Source: Candidatus Phycosocius spiralis (GTDB taxonomy: Bacteria > Pseudomonadota > Alphaproteobacteria > Caulobacterales > Aquidulcibacteraceae). From it: DNA of 64,000 bases. This document shows, piece by piece, positions 16,751 to 27,859 of this stretch. The notes beneath the pieces are model-generated. The model was not told the origin of the DNA. It worked only from the letters and a program-made list of their open reading frames with translations, and ran no database searches. The stretch covers positions 1 through 64,000 of the forward strand of contig NZ_BPFZ01000015.1 in the NCBI RefSeq assembly GCF_030158815.1, written 5' to 3'. Both the position numbers and the translations under genes were made by a program. How positions within the stretch are numbered: position 1 is the first letter of the stretch; each line of letters starts with the position of its first letter.

Positions 16751-18130
16751 ATGAAGCTAAGCCCTAATCAGTATGTTAAGGATCCTATGCGTCAACCAAT
16801 GATTGGTAAAGGTGAGGCTCGGTTGTCGTTTGCTGCCTTGCGGGTTTGGGTGCTCCTGCTTTTGGGTATGATGCTGGCCATTATTCCGATCGGATGGATG
16901 GGGGCACCGCGCGCCCAATCCGATCAGCCGTTTGGAATGACACACTATCCCCGTGTCAATGCGATCACCATCAGTCAGATTGAAGACGCTACGATTGTAT
17001 CTATCCGCTTGGACCAGTCTCTACCTTATCAATTTTTCGCCTTAGGGGTTCCTTCCCCCCGCTTGGTCATTGATTTGCCTAGGGTGACTTGGGCAATGGG
17101 CAATGGCAAGGCTGGTACCTTGTCTGGAACAGGTGGGGTAAAGCAGTTACGTTTTGCTGATAAGTCGCTTAAGGAATCGCGCATAGTCTTGGACTTAAAT
17201 GGACCGATGCGCATTAGAAAACATGAAATCACGGGCGTTTTTGGCGGCCGGCAGCTTCGCCTTGAATTGGTACCAACCTCCACTGCCACCTTTCTAGCTG
17301 CCGCTCCTCAGCCAAGCCCTAAGGCTAAAGTTAAGACCAAAGATAATGCCAAAGATGACGCAAGTGCGCAGGTATTGCCATTGGGTGTTCACTCAGGACC
17401 AGCACAGCAAGGGTCAAGCCAGTCTGGGCGCCGGTTTGTGATCGTGATTGATCCAGGCCATGGTGGTAAAGATCCAGGTGCTCTTGGTGTATCAGGAACT
17501 TTGCAAGAAAAACAGGTCACGTTAGCCAGTGCACGCATATTAGCTGAGTATCTCAATCGTGACCGTCGCTTTGTGGTGATCTTGACCCGAGATAGCGATG
17601 TGTTCTTGACTTTGGAGCGGCGTATAACGATTGCGCGTGATAAACGCGCCGATCTTTTCATTTCGTTACATGCTGATTCTGCTCCAGCAGGCTCACGAGC
17701 GGTTGGGGCAACAGTCTATACTTTATCAGAGGCAGGTGGCCAGCGCGCACGACAACTGTTAAATCAGGAAAATTGGTCTATCACGCCCTCGACCCAAATC
17801 AAGGATAAATCGGTAACTGAAATCCTACGCGACCTCACCCAGCGCGATACCAAAAACCAATCTGCCATTTTTGGTCAAAATTTAATCCAAGAAATTCAAA
17901 AGATTGGTCCTGTGACGGGCACATCCCATCGCCGAGCAGGCTTTTTTGTATTGCTTTCACCACGTGTTCCTGCAGTTTTACTTGAAATGGGCTTTATGTC
18001 GCATCCCGAGGATGAAGCCCGCTTAAACAATCTACAGTTTCGCAGCCGTCAGATGGCTGCAACAGCCAAAACCATCAGCGCCTATTTTGACCGTGTTCAA
18101 ATTATGAGCGGTGCTGGGGGCAAAAACTAA
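16751..18130 (+). CDS. N-acetylmuramoyl-L-alanine amidase, AmiC-type
   Basis: The 459-residue periplasmic cell-wall hydrolase separates daughter cells by cutting the peptide from muramic acid. An N-terminal hydrophobic signal (about 30-50) is followed by an AMIN domain (about 65-180) that targets septal peptidoglycan, a linker, and the Amidase_3 catalytic domain (about 228-450). Zinc ligands are His237 in DPGHGGKD, the Glu of LQEKQVTLA and the His of SLHADS; the catalytic Glu is in LLEMGF. The first ATG has no clear ribosome binding site. ATG 16787, preceded by AAGGA, would shorten the protein by 12 residues. It stands just upstream of the PBP1A gene. Confidence 0.92.
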   Translation: MKLSPNQYVKDPMRQPMIGKGEARLSFAALRVWVLLLLGMMLAIIPIGWMGAPRAQSDQPFGMTHYPRVNAITISQIEDATIVSIRLDQSLPYQFFALGVPSPRLVIDLPRVTWAMGNGKAGTLSGTGGVKQLRFADKSLKESRIVLDLNGPMRIRKHEITGVFGGRQLRLELVPTSTATFLAAAPQPSPKAKVKTKDNAKDDASAQVLPLGVHSGPAQQGSSQSGRRFVIVIDPGHGGKDPGALGVSGTLQEKQVTLASARILAEYLNRDRRFVVILTRDSDVFLTLERRITIARDKRADLFISLHADSAPAGSRAVGATVYTLSEAGGQRARQLLNQENWSITPSTQIKDKSVTEILRDLTQRDTKNQSAIFGQNLIQEIQKIGPVTGTSHRRAGFFVLLSPRVPAVLLEMGFMSHPEDEARLNNLQFRSRQMAATAKTISAYFDRVQIMSGAGGKN

Positions 18131-18276
18131 CAATAATCACCCCCCTTTTGAGCGTGCTAGCATGCTCAATTACTGGCAAAGAACGTTTAACTTCTTGATC
18201 AAGCAGGCCATAGTGGGGCTTGACTAAAGGTGTATAAGTCTACCGCCAATATGTTCCCTCAGGGGCAAACCTGCAA

Positions 18277-20688
18277 ATGGACACCAAGACGATGCGTACC
18301 TATTTTAAGACAATCGCTTTGTTTTTCTTGGTGATCATGGCGAGTGGGGTTCTTGGGGCGGTCATTTTGGTCAATATGGCCTTAAAGGGCTTGCCCGATC
18401 ATCAACGATTAGCCAATTATCAACCCGCTCTTTCGAGTACAATCTATGCCTCCGATGGACGTCAGATCGGGTTGTTCGCGCGACAAAACCGCTCATATGT
18501 TCCAATTGAACAAGTCCCTGACCATGTGATTGCTGCTTTTATGGCGGCAGAGGACAAGGACTTTTACACCCATTCAGGGGTCGATTTGATGGGTGTGGCG
18601 CGTGCGATTGTGTTTAACGTCAGCAATATAGGTGAAAAAAGGATGCAAGGTGCATCCACCATCACTCAGCAGGTTGCCGAAAACGTGCTCCTGCAAGATG
18701 CTGCCCGCGATTCCACATTTGACAAGATATTGGCCAAAATTAGCGAAGGTCTGGTCTCAATCCGCATCGAAGAGGTGCTGAATAAGGATCAGATCATGGA
18801 GATTTACGTCAATCAGATCTTTCTTGGTTTTCGCTCCTATGGCGTACAAGCGGCGGCACAAACCTATTTTGGCAAGGATGTCCGCGACTTAACCATTGCT
18901 GAGGCAGCCTTTTTGGGTGCTCTACCGAAAGGTCCCAACAATTATAATCCGGTGCGTCATAAAGATCGTGCTGTGTCGCGGCGTAACTGGGTTATTGGGC
19001 GAATGGCAGAAAACGGTTTCATCACCGCCCAACAGGCAGCGGCCGCGATTGCAGAACCGCTTAACGTCACCCCCAATCCAAGGGGCAGTTGGACCGATCC
19101 TGAAGCAGGTGAGTTTGTCGAAGAAGTCCGCCGTGACATCATTCGCCGGTTTGGCAAGGATGCTCCTTATACGCGCGGCTTTATCATCCGCTCAACCGTT
19201 GATCTTGATAAGCAAAGGGCAGCAAGAGAAGCCCTGATCGCCAATTTGAACCGTTTAGACCCGCGCCGCAGCCGCGGCTTTTCAGGCCCTGTCGGAATGA
19301 TGAGTGTGAAGGGAGAATGGGCCCGCAGGCTTGCCCGCGCAAAATATTCGCGCCCAGACCCCCGTGCTCAATTGGCTTTGGTTCTAGATGATGCGCAATC
19401 CTTTGGTTTGGCTAACGGCAGCAAGATTGCAATCCCACAAGCGGATCAAGACTGGGCATCGCGTTCTTCGCGACCATTGTTTGATGGGGCATTGGTATGG
19501 TTGGGGCGTCGCGACGACGGGACGCTCCAATTGCAGCGTCATCAAGGAATTCAGGGTGCGTTGGTCTCAGTGGATGTCCATACAGGTTCAGTCATAGCCA
19601 TGGTTGGCGGGCTTGATGTTGAGGATTCAGGCTTCAATCGGGCTACCCAAGCTAAGCGCCAACCTGGTTCTTCCTTCAAGCCTATCATTTACGCGGCCGC
19701 TTTGGAGCAAGGGTTGACGCCAGATACCAAAATATCGGATGAAAAAATTCAAGGTGGCGGCTGGAGTCCAGAAAATTACGACCGCCGCTTTTATGGTACG
19801 ATGACTTTGCGCCAGGGCCTAGTTATGTCCCGCAATACGGTCACCGTGCGTATCGCCCGCAAGATTGGGATGCGTCGGGTCGCTGACTTTGCTCGCCGCT
19901 TTGGAGTCTATGACAATTTGCCTAATGATTTGACCATGGCTTTGGGGGCAGGGGAGACCACGGTTTTACGTCTAACTTCTGCCTTTGCAGTTTTTCCAAA
20001 TGGTGGGCGCTATATACCTCCTGTTTTTTATGACCGCCTGCAAGATCCGCGTGGGCGCACAGTCTGGCGGTCGGACCGTCGCTCCTGCCCCGCTTGTGAA
20101 GGGGCATTGAATGAGGCAGCTGGGCCGCCCCAAATGGACCCATGGGGCGTGCAAGTCGTTTCGCCGAGAACGGCATGGGAAATGACAAGTATTTTGCGTG
20201 ATGTTGTGCTTCGCGGGACAGGACGTGGTGTTGATTTTGGTCGCCCGATTGCTGGAAAAACTGGAACCACCAGTGATTACAAGGATGCTTGGTTTGTGGG
20301 GTTTTCGCCTTCCATCTCAACTGGGGTCTATGTCGGTTATGACCTGCCCCGTACCATTTATGAAGGGGCTTCCGGGGGGCCTGTCGCTGGGCCAATCTTT
20401 AAACAATATATGATCGCGGCCCATGAAGGCCGCCCGATTGAAGAATTTACGCTCTCACCGGAAGTGAAGCGCGAAATCGAAGCCGAAGAGCGAATGAATG
20501 TCATCGCAGAGTTGCAAACCAATCCAAGTGATTTGCGTCCTAAGCCATCCCAAGAAATTGCGATCAAGCCTGATCCAAATCCCATCACTAAGCCCGTTGA
20601 GGCGCCGCCACCTAGCACCATAGTGACCGAAGAACCACCACCTCCTGTTGCTCCTGCGCCCGAACCCAAAGCCGAAACCCGGGGCTGA
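18277..20688 (+). CDS. mrcA: Penicillin-binding protein 1A
   Basis: The 803-residue bifunctional peptidoglycan synthase has an N-terminal membrane anchor (about residues 10-35). The GT51 glycosyltransferase domain has the catalytic Glu92 in [14 protein letters not shown]. The OB-like domain is followed by the transpeptidase domain with SSFK (Ser465), SRN and KTG (Lys661). The C-terminus ends in a proline-rich tail (PPPP repeats). It builds glycan strands and cross-links them at the inner membrane. The amidase directly upstream forms a cell-wall pair with it. The tail's coding region runs close to prfB, 97 bases before that start. Confidence 0.93.
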   Translation: MDTKTMRTYFKTIALFFLVIMASGVLGAVILVNMALKGLPDHQRLANYQPALSSTIYASDGRQIGLFARQNRSYVPIEQVPDHVIAAFMAAEDKDFYTHSGVDLMGVARAIVFNVSNIGEKRMQGASTITQQVAENVLLQDAARDSTFDKILAKISEGLVSIRIEEVLNKDQIMEIYVNQIFLGFRSYGVQAAAQTYFGKDVRDLTIAEAAFLGALPKGPNNYNPVRHKDRAVSRRNWVIGRMAENGFITAQQAAAAIAEPLNVTPNPRGSWTDPEAGEFVEEVRRDIIRRFGKDAPYTRGFIIRSTVDLDKQRAAREALIANLNRLDPRRSRGFSGPVGMMSVKGEWARRLARAKYSRPDPRAQLALVLDDAQSFGLANGSKIAIPQADQDWASRSSRPLFDGALVWLGRRDDGTLQLQRHQGIQGALVSVDVHTGSVIAMVGGLDVEDSGFNRATQAKRQPGSSFKPIIYAAALEQGLTPDTKISDEKIQGGGWSPENYDRRFYGTMTLRQGLVMSRNTVTVRIARKIGMRRVADFARRFGVYDNLPNDLTMALGAGETTVLRLTSAFAVFPNGGRYIPPVFYDRLQDPRGRTVWRSDRRSCPACEGALNEAAGPPQMDPWGVQVVSPRTAWEMTSILRDVVLRGTGRGVDFGRPIAGKTGTTSDYKDAWFVGFSPSISTGVYVGYDLPRTIYEGASGGPVAGPIFKQYMIAAHEGRPIEEFTLSPEVKREIEAEERMNVIAELQTNPSDLRPKPSQEIAIKPDPNPITKPVEAPPPSTIVTEEPPPPVAPAPEPKAETRG

Positions 20689-20785
20689 CGTCTATCCTAA
20701 TCAGGAGAAACGCCCAAAAGCGGGCCCCAGAACCCGATCTCAGTTACCAATCGCCCAGTTACCTATTGATGTGTGGAGAAATGAA

Positions 20786-21907
20786 ATGCGCGCCGAACTT
20801 GAAGCGCTCAGTAAAGACATAACCAGATCCGTTACTTTACTGCGGCGTCGGTTAGATTGGGATGTGGCGTTACGCCGTTTGGATGAGCTAGATGCGCTCA
20901 GTGAGCGCACCGATTTATGGAATAACCCGCAAGAAGCTCAAGCACTCATGCGCGAGCGCAATCGGATTCAAGCCTCCATTGAGGCCGTTCGGACGCTGGA
21001 ACGTGATGCTTTAGACCATGTAGAGCTCGCCGAATTGGCCGAAAGCGAAGGGGATGAGGATATGATTGAGGAAGCCCGAAAAGGCCTGCTCGCAACCAAA
21101 ATCCGCGCCGATCGCGCCGAACTAGAGGCACTCTTATCGGGTGAAGCCGATGGTAACGACGCCTATTTGGAAATCAATGCCGGGGCGGGTGGTACTGAAA
21201 GCCAAGATTGGGCAGATATGCTACGCCGTATGTATGTACGTTGGGCGCAGGCGCGTGGCATGAGTGTGGAAGAGATTGAAGAAAGTGTGGGTGAAGAGGC
21301 TGGTATCAAATCCTCCACCCTTTTGATCAAAGGCGAAAACGCCTTTGGCTGGCTGAAAACGGAATCGGGCGTGCACCGTCTTGTGCGTATCTCACCTTTT
21401 GATAGTGCCGCTAAACGCCATACGAGCTTTTCAAGTGTGTGGGTCTATCCGGTGGTAGACGATACAATTGTCATTGATATCCAAGACAAGGATGTGCGGA
21501 TCGATACCTATCGTGCGTCAGGATCGGGCGGTCAGCATATCAATAAAACCGATTCTGCTGTTCGCATAACCCATTTACCGACTGGGATTGCGTGCGCCTC
21601 CCAGCAAGAGCGCAGCCAGCATAAAAACCGTGACATCGCTTGGAAAATGCTGCGCGCACGCCTGTATGAGCTTGAGTTGCACAAGCGCGAAGCTGCTGCC
21701 AATGCGCTTGAGGATCAAAAGACGGATATTGGTTGGGGCCATCAAATCCGATCTTACGTGCTCCAGCCTTATCAATTGGTCAAGGATTTACGCACGGGGG
21801 TAGAAACTTCCGATACATCAGGTGTGCTTGATGGCGACCTTGATATGTTTATGGCGGCATCATTGGCCCAGCGTGTCGGGGTGGCATCCGACCCTGATCA
21901 AGACTAG
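20786..21907 (+). CDS. prfB: Peptide chain release factor 2
   Basis: The 373-residue RF2 terminates translation at UGA and UAA. The stop-codon-reading tripeptide SPF is in [12 protein letters not shown], and the peptidyl-hydrolysis GGQ motif is at residues 248-250. The start at 20786 is chosen over the upstream open frame because GGAGAA lies five bases before it and the N-terminus then matches other alphaproteobacterial RF2s. Many bacteria carry an in-frame UGA near codon 26 as an autoregulatory frameshift; here the codons for LLRRRLDWD are continuous, so that control is absent. Confidence 0.95.
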   Translation: MRAELEALSKDITRSVTLLRRRLDWDVALRRLDELDALSERTDLWNNPQEAQALMRERNRIQASIEAVRTLERDALDHVELAELAESEGDEDMIEEARKGLLATKIRADRAELEALLSGEADGNDAYLEINAGAGGTESQDWADMLRRMYVRWAQARGMSVEEIEESVGEEAGIKSSTLLIKGENAFGWLKTESGVHRLVRISPFDSAAKRHTSFSSVWVYPVVDDTIVIDIQDKDVRIDTYRASGSGGQHINKTDSAVRITHLPTGIACASQQERSQHKNRDIAWKMLRARLYELELHKREAAANALEDQKTDIGWGHQIRSYVLQPYQLVKDLRTGVETSDTSGVLDGDLDMFMAASLAQRVGVASDPDQD

Positions 21908-21913
21908 CGCGCG

Positions 21914-24379
21914 ATGGTGGGCGTGATCCCGCCCGATTTGCCGATCCATCCGGTATTACCGGACCTATTGGCACAATTGTCCAAGTTAACCAATGTCGTG
22001 CTCGTAGCTCCACCAGGTGCCGGGAAAACCACGGCTGTACCCTTGGCTTTGATCGATCAGCCTTGGTGCGCGGGGCAGCGTATATTGGTCCTATCACCCC
22101 GCCGATTAGCTGCCCGCGCCGCGGCCAGCCGGATGGCGGCCGTTTTAGGCGAAGCGGTGGGCCAAACGGTGGGTTATCATGTTCGCCTTGATAAAAACAT
22201 CACCAAACAGACCCGCATTGAAGTCATTACAGAGGGCATGTTAACGCGCAGAATGCAGGATGATCCGGCGTTGGACGGGGTTGCCGCCATTGTGTTTGAT
22301 GAAGTCCATGAGCGCAATTTGGACGCCGATTTGGGTCTGGCCTTAGCACTCGAAAGTCAGGCCGCCCTGCGCGAGGACCTACGCTTAATCGCCATGTCAG
22401 CCACTTTGGATGGCGGTAGGTTTTCAGAGCTGATGGGCGGCGCACCCATCGTGGAGAGTGCGGGAAAGCTCTATCCCATCGATACCTTTTACATTGGCCG
22501 CAAAGCGGATATCGCTCTAGAAATTCAGGCTGCTCAGACCGCCCTTTTGGCCCTTAAGCAAGGCGAAGGCGACATATTGGTCTTTTTGCCAGGCCTTGCG
22601 GACATCAATCGCGCGCAAGACTTTCTTGCGTCCAAAGATCTGGATTCAAAGTGTCTGGTCGTGCCGTTGCACGGCAGTCTGTCCCCTGCTGAGCAAGATC
22701 AGGCCTTAGCTCCGGCCCCAGCTGGCAGACGAAAGATCATCCTATCCACCGCGATTGCGCAGACCAGTTTGACCATTGAAGGGGTGCGCATTGTAGTCGA
22801 TGGCGGGCTAAGTCGGAGGCCACGCTATGATCCCGAAACTGGCCTGACCCGTTTGGAGAGTGTGCGATGTAGCCGTGCTGCCTGTGATCAGCGGCGCGGC
22901 CGGGCGGGGCGTACGGCCCCCGGGCAATGCTATCGGCTGTGGGATGAGGCCCAAATGGGGGCGTTTCCTGCTTTTGACCGTCCAGAAATCTTGGAAGCCG
23001 ATTTAGCCCCCTTGGTTTTGACTTTGGCTGGCTTTGGCATCACCGATCCCGGTGTTTTATCTTGGCTTGATCTCCCGCCAAGGACTGCTTGGCAAGAAGC
23101 GGTGAAGCTTTTGATGGATTTAGAGGCGCTGGAAAATGCGCCAGATCAGCTGCCGCGCCAAACAGCGCATGGGAAACGTCTGTCTGAGTTTGGGCTACCG
23201 CCACGTCTTGCCCATATGATCGTCAAGGCTGGCGAGCTGGGCTTTGGTTCTACAGCGGCTTTCGTGGCAGGGCTTTTGAGTGAAAAAGGTCTGGGCGGCA
23301 ACCAAACCGATATCAGTGCGCGGCTTATCGGTTTCCAGCGTGACAACTCCCCACGTGCCATTAAAGCGCGTGCGCTGGCGCAAAATTGGGCGCGCCAGAT
23401 TGGTGCGCGTGAGCCCGTAGAACCAGAAAAAGCCGGGCGCGCTTTGGCTTTGGCCTATCCAGAGCGCGTAGCCAAAGCACGTGATCGACAAGGCGGCTTT
23501 GTGATGGTCAATGGGCGGGGCGGCGAACTTGACCCCCGTGAGGCTTTAGCTGGGGCGGATTATTTAGCTATTGGCGCGCTGATGGGCCAAGCGGCCCGTG
23601 CCCGTATTGGTGAGGCAGCCAGCCTAACCAAAGGCGACATCGAAGGACTGTTTGGCGGTCTAATAGAAACGTGCATTCTCACCCAATTTGATCGACCAAG
23701 CGGCACCCTTCGCACCCGCCAACAACGCCGCTTTGGCGCGTTGATTTTGGATGAGGCACCGTGCCAAATATCCCCGCAAGCCTATCAGGCTGGCTTGCTC
23801 GATGCGGTTAAGGCCCATGGTTTGTCAATTTTAAGCTGGACTCCCAAAGCTATAGCCTTGCAAGATCGGTTGGAATGGCTTGCCAAGCAGGATCCCCAAG
23901 CTTGGCCGCAGCTCACACAAGATGCGCTTATGGCGCAATTGGACGATTGGTTGGCGCCTGCCTTGGTCGGGATCAAAGCTTTGAGTGACCTAGATGTCGG
24001 CGACGCATTGGAAGCCTATTTGGGCTGGTCGCAGTTGCAAGCCATAGGCAAAGCCGCCCCCGCCCGGTTTGAAACCCCGCTTCAAACTAACCACTTGATT
24101 GATTATGCCGCAGAGCAGGGGCCAACGGTTGCGGTACGCGTGCAAGAATTATTTGGGCTTCGCACCCATCCAATGCTAGCGGACGGAAAGGTGCCTTTGG
24201 TATTTCAGCTCTTGTCTCCAGCCCATCGGCCTGTTGCTGTTACTGCCAATTTGCCAGCTTTTTGGACAGGCGGGTGGCAAGATGTGTGCAAGGACATGAA
24301 GGCGCGCTACCCCCGTCATGTATGGCCGCAAGACCCCGCAAACGCAAAGCCCACTGCGCGCGCTAAACCACGCTCTTGA
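21914..24379 (+). CDS. hrpB: ATP-dependent helicase HrpB
   Basis: The 821-residue DExH-box helicase starts six bases after prfB. Motif I is APPGAGKTT near residue 35, motif II is DEVH in VFDEVHERNLDADLG, motif III is MSATLDG, and motif VI is QRRGRAGRTAPGQCYRLW. The C-terminal HrpB-specific region (about 480-800) is present. The family is widespread in proteobacteria. Its substrate is not firmly known, although mRNA processing has been shown for the related HrpA. Length is typical. Confidence 0.92.
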   Translation: MVGVIPPDLPIHPVLPDLLAQLSKLTNVVLVAPPGAGKTTAVPLALIDQPWCAGQRILVLSPRRLAARAAASRMAAVLGEAVGQTVGYHVRLDKNITKQTRIEVITEGMLTRRMQDDPALDGVAAIVFDEVHERNLDADLGLALALESQAALREDLRLIAMSATLDGGRFSELMGGAPIVESAGKLYPIDTFYIGRKADIALEIQAAQTALLALKQGEGDILVFLPGLADINRAQDFLASKDLDSKCLVVPLHGSLSPAEQDQALAPAPAGRRKIILSTAIAQTSLTIEGVRIVVDGGLSRRPRYDPETGLTRLESVRCSRAACDQRRGRAGRTAPGQCYRLWDEAQMGAFPAFDRPEILEADLAPLVLTLAGFGITDPGVLSWLDLPPRTAWQEAVKLLMDLEALENAPDQLPRQTAHGKRLSEFGLPPRLAHMIVKAGELGFGSTAAFVAGLLSEKGLGGNQTDISARLIGFQRDNSPRAIKARALAQNWARQIGAREPVEPEKAGRALALAYPERVAKARDRQGGFVMVNGRGGELDPREALAGADYLAIGALMGQAARARIGEAASLTKGDIEGLFGGLIETCILTQFDRPSGTLRTRQQRRFGALILDEAPCQISPQAYQAGLLDAVKAHGLSILSWTPKAIALQDRLEWLAKQDPQAWPQLTQDALMAQLDDWLAPALVGIKALSDLDVGDALEAYLGWSQLQAIGKAAPARFETPLQTNHLIDYAAEQGPTVAVRVQELFGLRTHPMLADGKVPLVFQLLSPAHRPVAVTANLPAFWTGGWQDVCKDMKARYPRHVWPQDPANAKPTARAKPRS

Positions 24380-24409
24380 CCAACGATTTCAAGCAGCGGA
24401 GGAAAGCCT

Positions 24410-25396
24410 ATGACCTTACCTACTTTCAAAGATGTGCTTGAAGCCGATGCACGTATTCGCCCACTCGCCCTTGTAACCCCGCTTTTACGCGCGGACGCCT
24501 TAGACGATGCCACTGGAGGGCGGATCTTTGTCAAGGCTGAATGCTTGCAGCCGCGCGGTGCCTTCAAGATCAGGGGGGCCGCCAATGCGCTCCTCAAAAT
24601 CCCACTTTCAGTGCGTGAAAAAGGGGTGGTGGCTTTTTCTTCGGGCAATCATGCCCAAGGCATTGCCCTTGTAGCCAAGCATATAGGCATGGCGGCAACC
24701 ATTGTTGTCCCATCCGATGCTCCAAAAGGTAAGCTCGATTCCGTGCGCCGCGATGGCGCAACAATTGTGACCTATGACCGCATTTTGGAAAGCCGTGAAG
24801 CCATTGGAGCTAAGATCGCAGAGGAAACAGGCGCAACCTTGATCCAGCCTTTTGACCACCCTGATGTGATCTCCGGTCAAGGCACATGTGGGTTAGAGAT
24901 GATCGATCAAGTGCGCGCCGCTGGCTATGAGTTGGACAGCTTGGTCGTGTGCGCCAGCGGTGGTGGCTTGGCGGCGGGGATTGGCTTGGCGCTGGAAGCG
25001 CTGTCACCACAGACTAAACTTATCTGCGCAGAGCCTGTTTCCCATGATGACCTTGCCCGCTCGTTGCACAAGGGCGAGCGCGTCGCCAACGAGCCGGGCA
25101 CCCACTCGATCCAAGATGCGCTGATGACGCAGATTCCTGGCGAACTGACCTTTCCGATCTTGATGCGCATCGGAGCAACAGGAGTTGCGGTCAGCGATGA
25201 AGAAGTGCTCCATGCCATGTCTTTTGCTTTTACACATTTACGCATTGTGCTGGAGCCAGGTGGTGCTGCAGCCTTGGCAGCGGTTCTTGCGGGAAAAGTG
25301 GAAAGTCAAGGTCGTGTGATCGCAGTGACTGGCAGTGGCGGTAATGTTGACAAAGAGATTTTCATACGTGCTTTGCAACAAGCCCATTTGCTATGA
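24410..25396 (+). CDS. PLP-dependent threonine/serine dehydratase
   Basis: The 328-residue fold-type II PLP enzyme has the Schiff-base lysine in RGAFKIRGA, the substrate loop SSGNHAQG, and the phosphate-binding loop SGGGLAAG. It lacks the C-terminal ACT-like regulatory domain of biosynthetic IlvA, so it is of the catabolic threonine dehydratase or serine racemase type. Either would deaminate threonine or serine to a 2-oxoacid. A strong GGAGGAAA ribosome binding site precedes the ATG. It may be co-transcribed with hrpB (30-base gap), without an obvious functional link. Confidence 0.88.
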   Translation: MTLPTFKDVLEADARIRPLALVTPLLRADALDDATGGRIFVKAECLQPRGAFKIRGAANALLKIPLSVREKGVVAFSSGNHAQGIALVAKHIGMAATIVVPSDAPKGKLDSVRRDGATIVTYDRILESREAIGAKIAEETGATLIQPFDHPDVISGQGTCGLEMIDQVRAAGYELDSLVVCASGGGLAAGIGLALEALSPQTKLICAEPVSHDDLARSLHKGERVANEPGTHSIQDALMTQIPGELTFPILMRIGATGVAVSDEEVLHAMSFAFTHLRIVLEPGGAAALAAVLAGKVESQGRVIAVTGSGGNVDKEIFIRALQQAHLL

Positions 25397-25632
25397 CATT
25401 AGGGTGCTGCTTCATCAGGGTGGACATATGTAAATAAGTCACAAAAATTGTCTAATGGTAAGAATTTAAGTCCAAGTATGTTTAGCATGTTAGGGCTTCC
25501 TGCCATAATTCGATTGTTTTAGGTTAAAGAAAGATTGTGGGAAATACTTAACATGTGGCTGAGACAAATAGGGATAGAAGCACAGGTGAAACAAAAATTG
25601 TCGATGAAGAATATTTGCTCATGGAGTTGGAC

Positions 25633-25812
25633 ATGAAAGAGTTTGTGTTCTCAGTAGGATTATGGATTTTCTTTATTGGCATTAGCATGTTCGTTTCACG
25701 AACACAGGCCGAAGCCATTGAGACAATGAAATATCATATAATACCTTCTCATCATGAGATAGTTGAAACATATCCTCTGTTCGAAAGCCAAACTCAACAA
25801 CCACAATCGTGA
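25633..25812 (+). CDS. Small single-pass membrane protein, unknown
   Basis: From ATG 25633 the product is 59 residues, with one hydrophobic segment (FVFSVGLWIFFIGISMFV) and a polar Glu/Gln-rich tail. GGAG sits six bases before this ATG; a GTG at 25555 would give 85 residues but lacks such a site. I recognise no family. The surrounding 640 bases between the dehydratase and gatC are AT-rich and otherwise empty. Confidence 0.35.
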   Translation: MKEFVFSVGLWIFFIGISMFVSRTQAEAIETMKYHIIPSHHEIVETYPLFESQTQQPQS

Positions 25813-26036
25813 CTTTAAGAATTTAGACCCGTTAGGAAGCCAGCATTGGCCCGTTAGGCTCAAGCCATGCAGCTTTGGCGAGAGAAATAGCATCATAACT
25901 GGCCTGAATCCTTGCTCTAATCCGTGGGGGTCCTATAGAAACGACGTGTGCCTCTAGAGTCATGAAAAGGGTTGCACGCACCTCATCAACACTTCCAGTC
26001 AATCACGACAGACCCCAGTTGAAAAGGATAATTCAT

Positions 26037-26324
26037 ATGTCTGTTGACCTGCAAACGGTGCGTCGTGCTGCGCGATTGGCCCGTATATATGAACCAGAGT
26101 CTCGATTGGAAAGCTTAGCTCGAGAGCTCAACGCTATTTTAGGTTGGATTGATCTTTTAGAGGAGGTCGATGTGGAGGGGGTAGAAGCCATGACCAGTGC
26201 GGTGGAGCTCACATTGCCTCTACGCGATGATGTGATCAGCGATGGTGGCCAAGCCAAGGCGATTGTCGCCAATGCTCCACAAAGTGCCGATGGTTTTTTT
26301 GTCGTACCTAAAGTGGTGGAATAA
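26037..26324 (+). CDS. gatC: Asp-tRNA(Asn)/Glu-tRNA(Gln) amidotransferase subunit C
   Basis: The 95-residue GatC belts subunits A and B of the transamidosome that converts misacylated Glu-tRNA(Gln) or Asp-tRNA(Asn). The family pattern is clear: [33 protein letters not shown], and the C-terminal LRDDVISDG and FFVVPKVVE. An AAAAGGA box eight bases before ATG 26037 decides the start over an upstream open frame. The stop overlaps the gatA ATG (TAATG). gatB is not in the window. Confidence 0.95.
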   Translation: MSVDLQTVRRAARLARIYEPESRLESLARELNAILGWIDLLEEVDVEGVEAMTSAVELTLPLRDDVISDGGQAKAIVANAPQSADGFFVVPKVVE

Positions 26325-27802
26325 TGACTGAATTAACTGAACTAACGTTATCGGCCGCGCGTGATGGGCTGGTGGCAAAGGCATTTTCCAGCGTCGAGCT
26401 GACAGCCGCTTTCAATGATGCGATAGAGGCCGTCAACCCAATTCTCAATGCTTATGTGACAACGACGCCGCAAAAGGCAATGGAGATGGCGGAAGCCTCT
26501 GATGCCCGACGCCGTTGTGGTGCTGTGGGACCTTTGGAAGGCCTGCCATTAGGCATTAAGGATCTTTATTGTACCCAAGGTGTTCGCACCACAGCGTGCT
26601 CACGTATATTAGGTGAGTTTACCCCTACCTATGAAAGTACGGTGACCGCGAATTTGTGGCGCGATGGCGCGGTCCTGTTGGGCAAGCTCAATATGGATGA
26701 GTTTGCCATGGGCTCCTCCAACGAAACCAGTCGCTTTGGACCAGTTATCAATCCTTGGAAGCGCCAAGAGAGTGGCAATGTGGCTTTAACACCAGGCGGT
26801 TCATCGGGTGGCTCTGCGGCGGCTGTCGCGGCTGATTTGTGCTTGGCGGCAACCGCTTCTGATACAGGCGGCTCCATCCGCCAGCCAGCAGCATTTACTG
26901 GGACTGTTGGCTTAAAACCGACTTATGGTCGCGCAAGCCGCTATGGTATGATCGCATTTGCAAGTTCTATGGATCAAGCGGGCCCTATCGCTAAAACTGT
27001 TGAAGATAGCGCGATTTTGTTGGGTTCTATGTGTGGGCATGACCCAAGGGATTCAACCAGCCTCTCTCTAGAGGTACCTGATTTCGCGGCTGCGGTGAAG
27101 CGCGGGGTTAAGGGGCTTAAGATCGGTGTGCCTAAGGAGTACCGCGTAGATGGCATGCCTGATGAGATTGAAAAGTTGTGGCACCAAGGCATGACTTGGC
27201 TCCAGGATTTAGGCGCAACCATTGTCGATGTGTCCTTGCCCCACACCAAATATGCTTTGCCTTGCTATTATATCGTGGCACCTGCCGAAGCCTCGTCCAA
27301 TCTTGCGCGCTATGACGGGATGCGGTTTGGCACACGGGCCGCTGGCGATACCTTGACCGAAGTCTATGAGCAAAGCCGCGCGCAAGGCTTTGGCAATGAA
27401 GTTAAGCGGCGTATCTTGATTGGCACCTATGTGCTCTCAGCTGGCTATTATGATGCCTATTATCTGCGCGCTCAAAGGGTGCGAACCAAGATTGCAGATG
27501 ATTTTAAGCAAGCCTGGCAGGTCTGTGACGCGCTTCTGACCCCGACCGCACCTTTCGCCGCCTTTGGCATTGGCGAAAAAAGCGCTGATCCGATCCAGAT
27601 GTACCTCAATGACGTGTTTACGGTGACCGCAAATCTTGCTGGATTACCGGCGATTTCACTGCCTGCTTCACTTGATGCGCATGGCCTACCCTTGGGCCTG
27701 CAAGTTATTGGTAGAGCCTTAGATGAGGAGACCATATTGGCAGTGGGCGGGGCGCTGGAAGCCCAAGCAGGCTTTAACGCCAAGCCTAAAAAATGGTGGT
27801 AA
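26324..27802 (+). CDS. gatA: Asp-tRNA(Asn)/Glu-tRNA(Gln) amidotransferase subunit A
   Basis: The 492-residue amidase subunit releases ammonia from glutamine for tRNA-bound Glu or Asp. The Ser-cisSer-Lys triad is complete: Lys79 in GIKDLYC, the cis-Ser in [15 protein letters not shown] (about 160), and the nucleophile Ser184 in [11 protein letters not shown]. Length is standard. It is translationally coupled to gatC. Confidence 0.96.
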   Translation: MTELTELTLSAARDGLVAKAFSSVELTAAFNDAIEAVNPILNAYVTTTPQKAMEMAEASDARRRCGAVGPLEGLPLGIKDLYCTQGVRTTACSRILGEFTPTYESTVTANLWRDGAVLLGKLNMDEFAMGSSNETSRFGPVINPWKRQESGNVALTPGGSSGGSAAAVAADLCLAATASDTGGSIRQPAAFTGTVGLKPTYGRASRYGMIAFASSMDQAGPIAKTVEDSAILLGSMCGHDPRDSTSLSLEVPDFAAAVKRGVKGLKIGVPKEYRVDGMPDEIEKLWHQGMTWLQDLGATIVDVSLPHTKYALPCYYIVAPAEASSNLARYDGMRFGTRAAGDTLTEVYEQSRAQGFGNEVKRRILIGTYVLSAGYYDAYYLRAQRVRTKIADDFKQAWQVCDALLTPTAPFAAFGIGEKSADPIQMYLNDVFTVTANLAGLPAISLPASLDAHGLPLGLQVIGRALDEETILAVGGALEAQAGFNAKPKKWW

Positions 27803-27859
27803 TTCCTGATAAGCGCCTCCTGCCTTGATATGGATTGGAGTTTAGTTTAGGGGGCACAG

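Noticed and set aside
20786-20900. Programmed +1 frameshift in prfB
   Set aside because: I looked for the in-frame UGA near codon 26; the codons through [14 protein letters not shown] are continuous, so no frameshift is needed.
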